Assembly (NCBI RefSeq): GCF_024372745.1
Contig: NZ_VOTZ01000010.1
Coordinates: 1-64,000, forward strand
Direction of reading: 5' to 3'
Source of the DNA: Methanocalculus taiwanensis
Lineage (GTDB): Archaea; Halobacteriota; Methanomicrobia; Methanomicrobiales; Methanocorpusculaceae
DNA length: 64,000 nt
Shown: in pieces, positions 61,634 through 64,000 of the stretch
How positions within the stretch are numbered: the stretch's first letter is position 1
Layout of the letters: the number at the start of each line of letters is the position of its first letter
The notes under the pieces: generated by a model
Seen by the model: only the letters and a program-made list of their open reading frames with translations
Told to the model about the DNA's origin: nothing
Database searches by the model: none
Translations under genes and position numbers: made by a program

Positions 61634-62832
61634 GCAGGTTCATCCGGGTAGTCCCTGTCCGGGATGCGGTCTCCTCCCTCCTCTCCATTGCCCCTGATCC
61701 GGGTATGGAAAGTATTGTCCTATCTGAGGCACTCTTCCGCATCCCACATGCCGATATCATCGCATCCCATGATATTCCGGGATTTGCACGGTCGATCGTT
61801 GATGGTTACGCAGTTATCTCTACGGACACAATCGGTGCGGGTGAGTCCCTCCCTGCAATGCTCACCTGCACCGGCAGGATCGAGATGGGATCATCTGATC
61901 CGGGATCGATTGTGGCAGGTGAATGCAGGTATGTCCCGACGGGCGGGATGATGCCTGTTGGTGCGGACGCTGTTGTGATGATCGAGTATACGGAGACGGC
62001 AGGGGATCAGATTCTAGTCAACCGGCCTGCTTCCAGTGGTGAGAATTATGTTGCTCCGGATGAGGATTTTGCAACAGGTGAGGTGATCATTCCATCAGGT
62101 CACCGTATTCTCCCGCAGGAGACCGGCGTACTTGCAGCAGCAGGCATTCTCTCTCTCTCTGTGCGGCGGATTCCCCGGGTTGCGGTCATCGCAACCGGGA
62201 ACGAGATCATCGCTCCACAGTGCGATCCCCTCCCCGGTCAGGTGAGAGATGTCAACTCAATCGTCTGCGAGTCTTTCATCCTGCAATGCGGCTGTATTCC
62301 CGTCCCGTGTGGGATTGTGCCTGATGAGCCGGATGCACTTACCGCTGCCATTCAGCAGGCGGTTCTAACAAGTGATGCGATCTTTATCTCCGGCGGGAGT
62401 TCGAAGGATGAACGGGATGCGACCGCACGGGTGATTGCTGAACTGGGTCGGATTCTTGTGCATGGGATTGCGATATCCCCTGGCAAACCGACGATCATCG
62501 GGCAGATAGGAAATTGTCCGGTGATCGGTCTTCCCGGCCACCCGTCTTCAGCATTTATGGTTATGAGGGCGATCTGTGGACCCCTCCTCTCTGCTATGAG
62601 CGGCATTGCAATTCCGGAGCATGCCTGTTCTGCTACCCTTGATGCGGGGATACCTTCGGCAAAAGGGAGGGAGGATTATGTCAGGGTTCATCTCAGGGAT
62701 GGTGTGGCAAGCCCGCTCTTCTCAAAGAGCGGCCTCCTCCATACCCTGGTGCAGAGCGATGGATATGTCCGGGTGCCTGCTGAATCCGAAGGGTTTGAAA
62801 CAGGGGCTGTTGTGGAGGTGATCCTGTGGTGA
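61630..62832 (+). CDS. moeA: Molybdopterin molybdenumtransferase MoeA (first copy)
   Basis: A 400-aa MoeA that inserts molybdate or tungstate into molybdopterin. Key segments are DIPGFARSIVDGYAV, PTGGMMPVGADAVVM, GNEI, SGGSSKDERDAT and GLPGHPSSAFMVM. ATG 61630 overlaps the small gene's stop; an upstream TTG at 61609 is not favoured. Its stop overlaps the second moeA start. Methanogens need this for formylmethanofuran and formate dehydrogenases. Confidence 0.94.
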   Translation: MSRFIRVVPVRDAVSSLLSIAPDPGMESIVLSEALFRIPHADIIASHDIPGFARSIVDGYAVISTDTIGAGESLPAMLTCTGRIEMGSSDPGSIVAGECRYVPTGGMMPVGADAVVMIEYTETAGDQILVNRPASSGENYVAPDEDFATGEVIIPSGHRILPQETGVLAAAGILSLSVRRIPRVAVIATGNEIIAPQCDPLPGQVRDVNSIVCESFILQCGCIPVPCGIVPDEPDALTAAIQQAVLTSDAIFISGGSSKDERDATARVIAELGRILVHGIAISPGKPTIIGQIGNCPVIGLPGHPSSAFMVMRAICGPLLSAMSGIAIPEHACSATLDAGIPSAKGREDYVRVHLRDGVASPLFSKSGLLHTLVQSDGYVRVPAESEGFETGAVVEVILW

Positions 62833-64000
62833 GCCGGTATCTCTCTCTTGTTCCGCTTGATGAGGCGATCGCAATCATTAACAGGCTCTGCCCGCCAAAA
62901 CCACGCGCAATTTCTCTCCCTCTTATCGAGAGTGTCGGAAGGGTGACGGCGGAACCGATCTATGCGGCATATTCAGTTCCCGAGGCACATCTCTCGGCAA
63001 TGGATGGGATTGCAGTCTCTTCACGGGCAACCCATGGTGCAACAGACAAACACCCGATCATCATCCATGATGCGGTCCGCGTGAACACCGGCAATGTCAT
63101 TCCTGCCGGCAGCGATGCCGTGATCATGATCGAGGATGTCGCATTCGAAGGCGGGGGTTACGCGATCAGGAGAGCAGCAGCCTCATGGCAGCATATCCGT
63201 CCGGTTGGGGAGGATATCGCTGAATCCGAGATGGCAGTGCCACGTGGCCACAGTATCAAATACCACGATATCGGGGCACTTGCCGCATATGGGATCACTG
63301 AAGTTTCTGTCCTCTCTTTTTCTGCCGGGCTCATCCCCACCGGGAGCGAACTGGTGGTTCATGGCACACGGCCAAAACCCGGCCAGGTCGTCGAGAGCAA
63401 CTGCCAGATGGCAGCAGCACATCTCCGCTCCCTTGGTATTCAGGCTGACATCTCTCCATTGGTGCCTGATGATCCCGATCGGATACGGGAGGCGCTTGAT
63501 GCTGCCGCCTCTGCCCACGATATTGTGATCATCTCTGCAGGCTCGTCAAAGGGCACAAAAGATTATACTGCTCAGGTGATTGGTGAGCTTGGCGAGGTGC
63601 TGGTGCACGGGGTCGGTATTAAACCCGGAAAACCGGTGATCATCGGTATGATCCGTGGAAAACCGGTGATCGGGCTGCCGGGCTATCCCCTCTCCGCACT
63701 TACTGTGATCCGGGAGATCATAACGCCGGTGATCAAAGCAGCAGGTATCCCGGTTCACCCACCGGAAATGATAGAGGCTGAACTGACCCGGACACTTGCC
63801 TCTGATATCGGAACCGACGAGTTCGTCCTGATGACCGCCGGCCGTGTTGCCGGGCGTTTGATCGCCACTCCCCTCTCACGTGGGGCTGGTGTCCAGATGA
63901 GTGCGGTCCGCTCAAACGGAGTTCTCAGGATTCCTGCTGATACAGAAGGTGTGGAGGCGGGCGACAGCGTTCCAATCAGCCTGAATGTGCGGAAAGAGGA
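62829..64000 (+). CDS. moeA: Second MoeA-type protein, cut by the window edge
   Basis: Open frame from GTG 62829 without stop to 64000 (at least 390 aa). MoeA segments are seen: AMDGIAVSS, GNVIPAGSDAVIMIE, GSELVVHGTRPKPGQVVE in part, SAGSSKGTKDY and GLPGYPLSALTVI. Many archaea pair a plain MoeA with a longer one carrying a C-terminal PBP/LysR-type domain; this copy is likely the longer type, but the end is not visible. It overlaps the first moeA by four bases. Confidence 0.9.
   Translation, partial: MSRYLSLVPLDEAIAIINRLCPPKPRAISLPLIESVGRVTAEPIYAAYSVPEAHLSAMDGIAVSSRATHGATDKHPIIIHDAVRVNTGNVIPAGSDAVIMIEDVAFEGGGYAIRRAAASWQHIRPVGEDIAESEMAVPRGHSIKYHDIGALAAYGITEVSVLSFSAGLIPTGSELVVHGTRPKPGQVVESNCQMAAAHLRSLGIQADISPLVPDDPDRIREALDAAASAHDIVIISAGSSKGTKDYTAQVIGELGEVLVHGVGIKPGKPVIIGMIRGKPVIGLPGYPLSALTVIREIITPVIKAAGIPVHPPEMIEAELTRTLASDIGTDEFVLMTAGRVAGRLIATPLSRGAGVQMSAVRSNGVLRIPADTEGVEAGDSVPISLNVRKE

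Noticed and set aside
1-64000. CRISPR array, prophage or large integrated element
   Set aside because: No spaced direct repeats, integrase, capsid or cas genes were seen; most of the window is conserved core genome.

Overview
The window is chromosomal DNA of a euryarchaeon, most likely a methanogen of the Methanomicrobiales or a close relative. The evidence is the archaeal ribosomal and RNA polymerase gene sets in euryarchaeal order, a split mevalonate pathway with isopentenyl phosphate kinase, FtsZ, KEOPS Pcc1, deoxyhypusine synthase, an RNA polymerase subunit D carrying two ferredoxin-type clusters, HypF and MoeA. Many genes have a TATA box 25-35 bases before the start codon and are leaderless. 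I did no database search; family calls rest on motifs read from the translations.

Left part (1-18,500). The edge holds the 3' part of tRNA-Cys directly abutting 5S rRNA. Then follow cardiolipin synthase, a PHP phosphoesterase, a B3/B4 tRNA-binding protein, a B12-binding radical SAM enzyme, a STAS protein next to an acetolactate-synthase-like enzyme, an NSS transporter, a MarR-methyltransferase fusion with its own palindromic operator, and a metallophosphoesterase lipoprotein. Next come an IS200/IS605-type end without a transposase, an orphan YgiT/MqsA-type zinc protein, and a three-gene cassette built around a divergent family-B DNA polymerase (PolB2-like). A STAS protein with an unassigned C-terminal region, CorA and a possible nuclease close this part.

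Central minus-strand superoperon (17,800-31,930). Read from the right, it runs tRNA-Ser, S13, S4, S11, RpoD, L18e, L13, S9, RpoN, tRNA-Pro, RpoK, enolase, S2, MEMO, mevalonate kinase, isopentenyl phosphate kinase, type 2 IPP isomerase, RNase J, prenyl diphosphate synthase, GluRS and the nuclease-like gene. It joins translation, transcription and archaeal lipid precursor synthesis. To its right lie deoxyhypusine synthase and a run of five CBS-domain genes with about 18 CBS motifs.

Plus-strand block (37,200-49,300). It holds an Era-like GTPase with DUF2073 and zinc-ribbon partners, a KamA-type radical SAM enzyme behind a switch-like leader, a structured RNA in front of S15, then S15, a RecJ-like DHH protein, Pcc1, S3Ae, phosphoglycerate mutase, a beta-helix polymer-forming protein, a methyltransferase-like protein, a lipoprotein with two solute-binding domains plus a Cache domain, and a PKD-repeat surface protein.

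Right part (49,300-64,000). It contains a DUF5814-type helicase with two winged-helix proteins in one operon, HypF with a small membrane protein, the stalk operon (DtdA, FtsZ, SecE, NusG, L11, L1, P0, P1), and a small cysteine-rich protein coupled to two tandem MoeA genes, the second cut by the window edge.

The best candidates for under-described biology are the PolB2-like cassette, the five-gene CBS cluster, the KamA leader and the RNA before S15.
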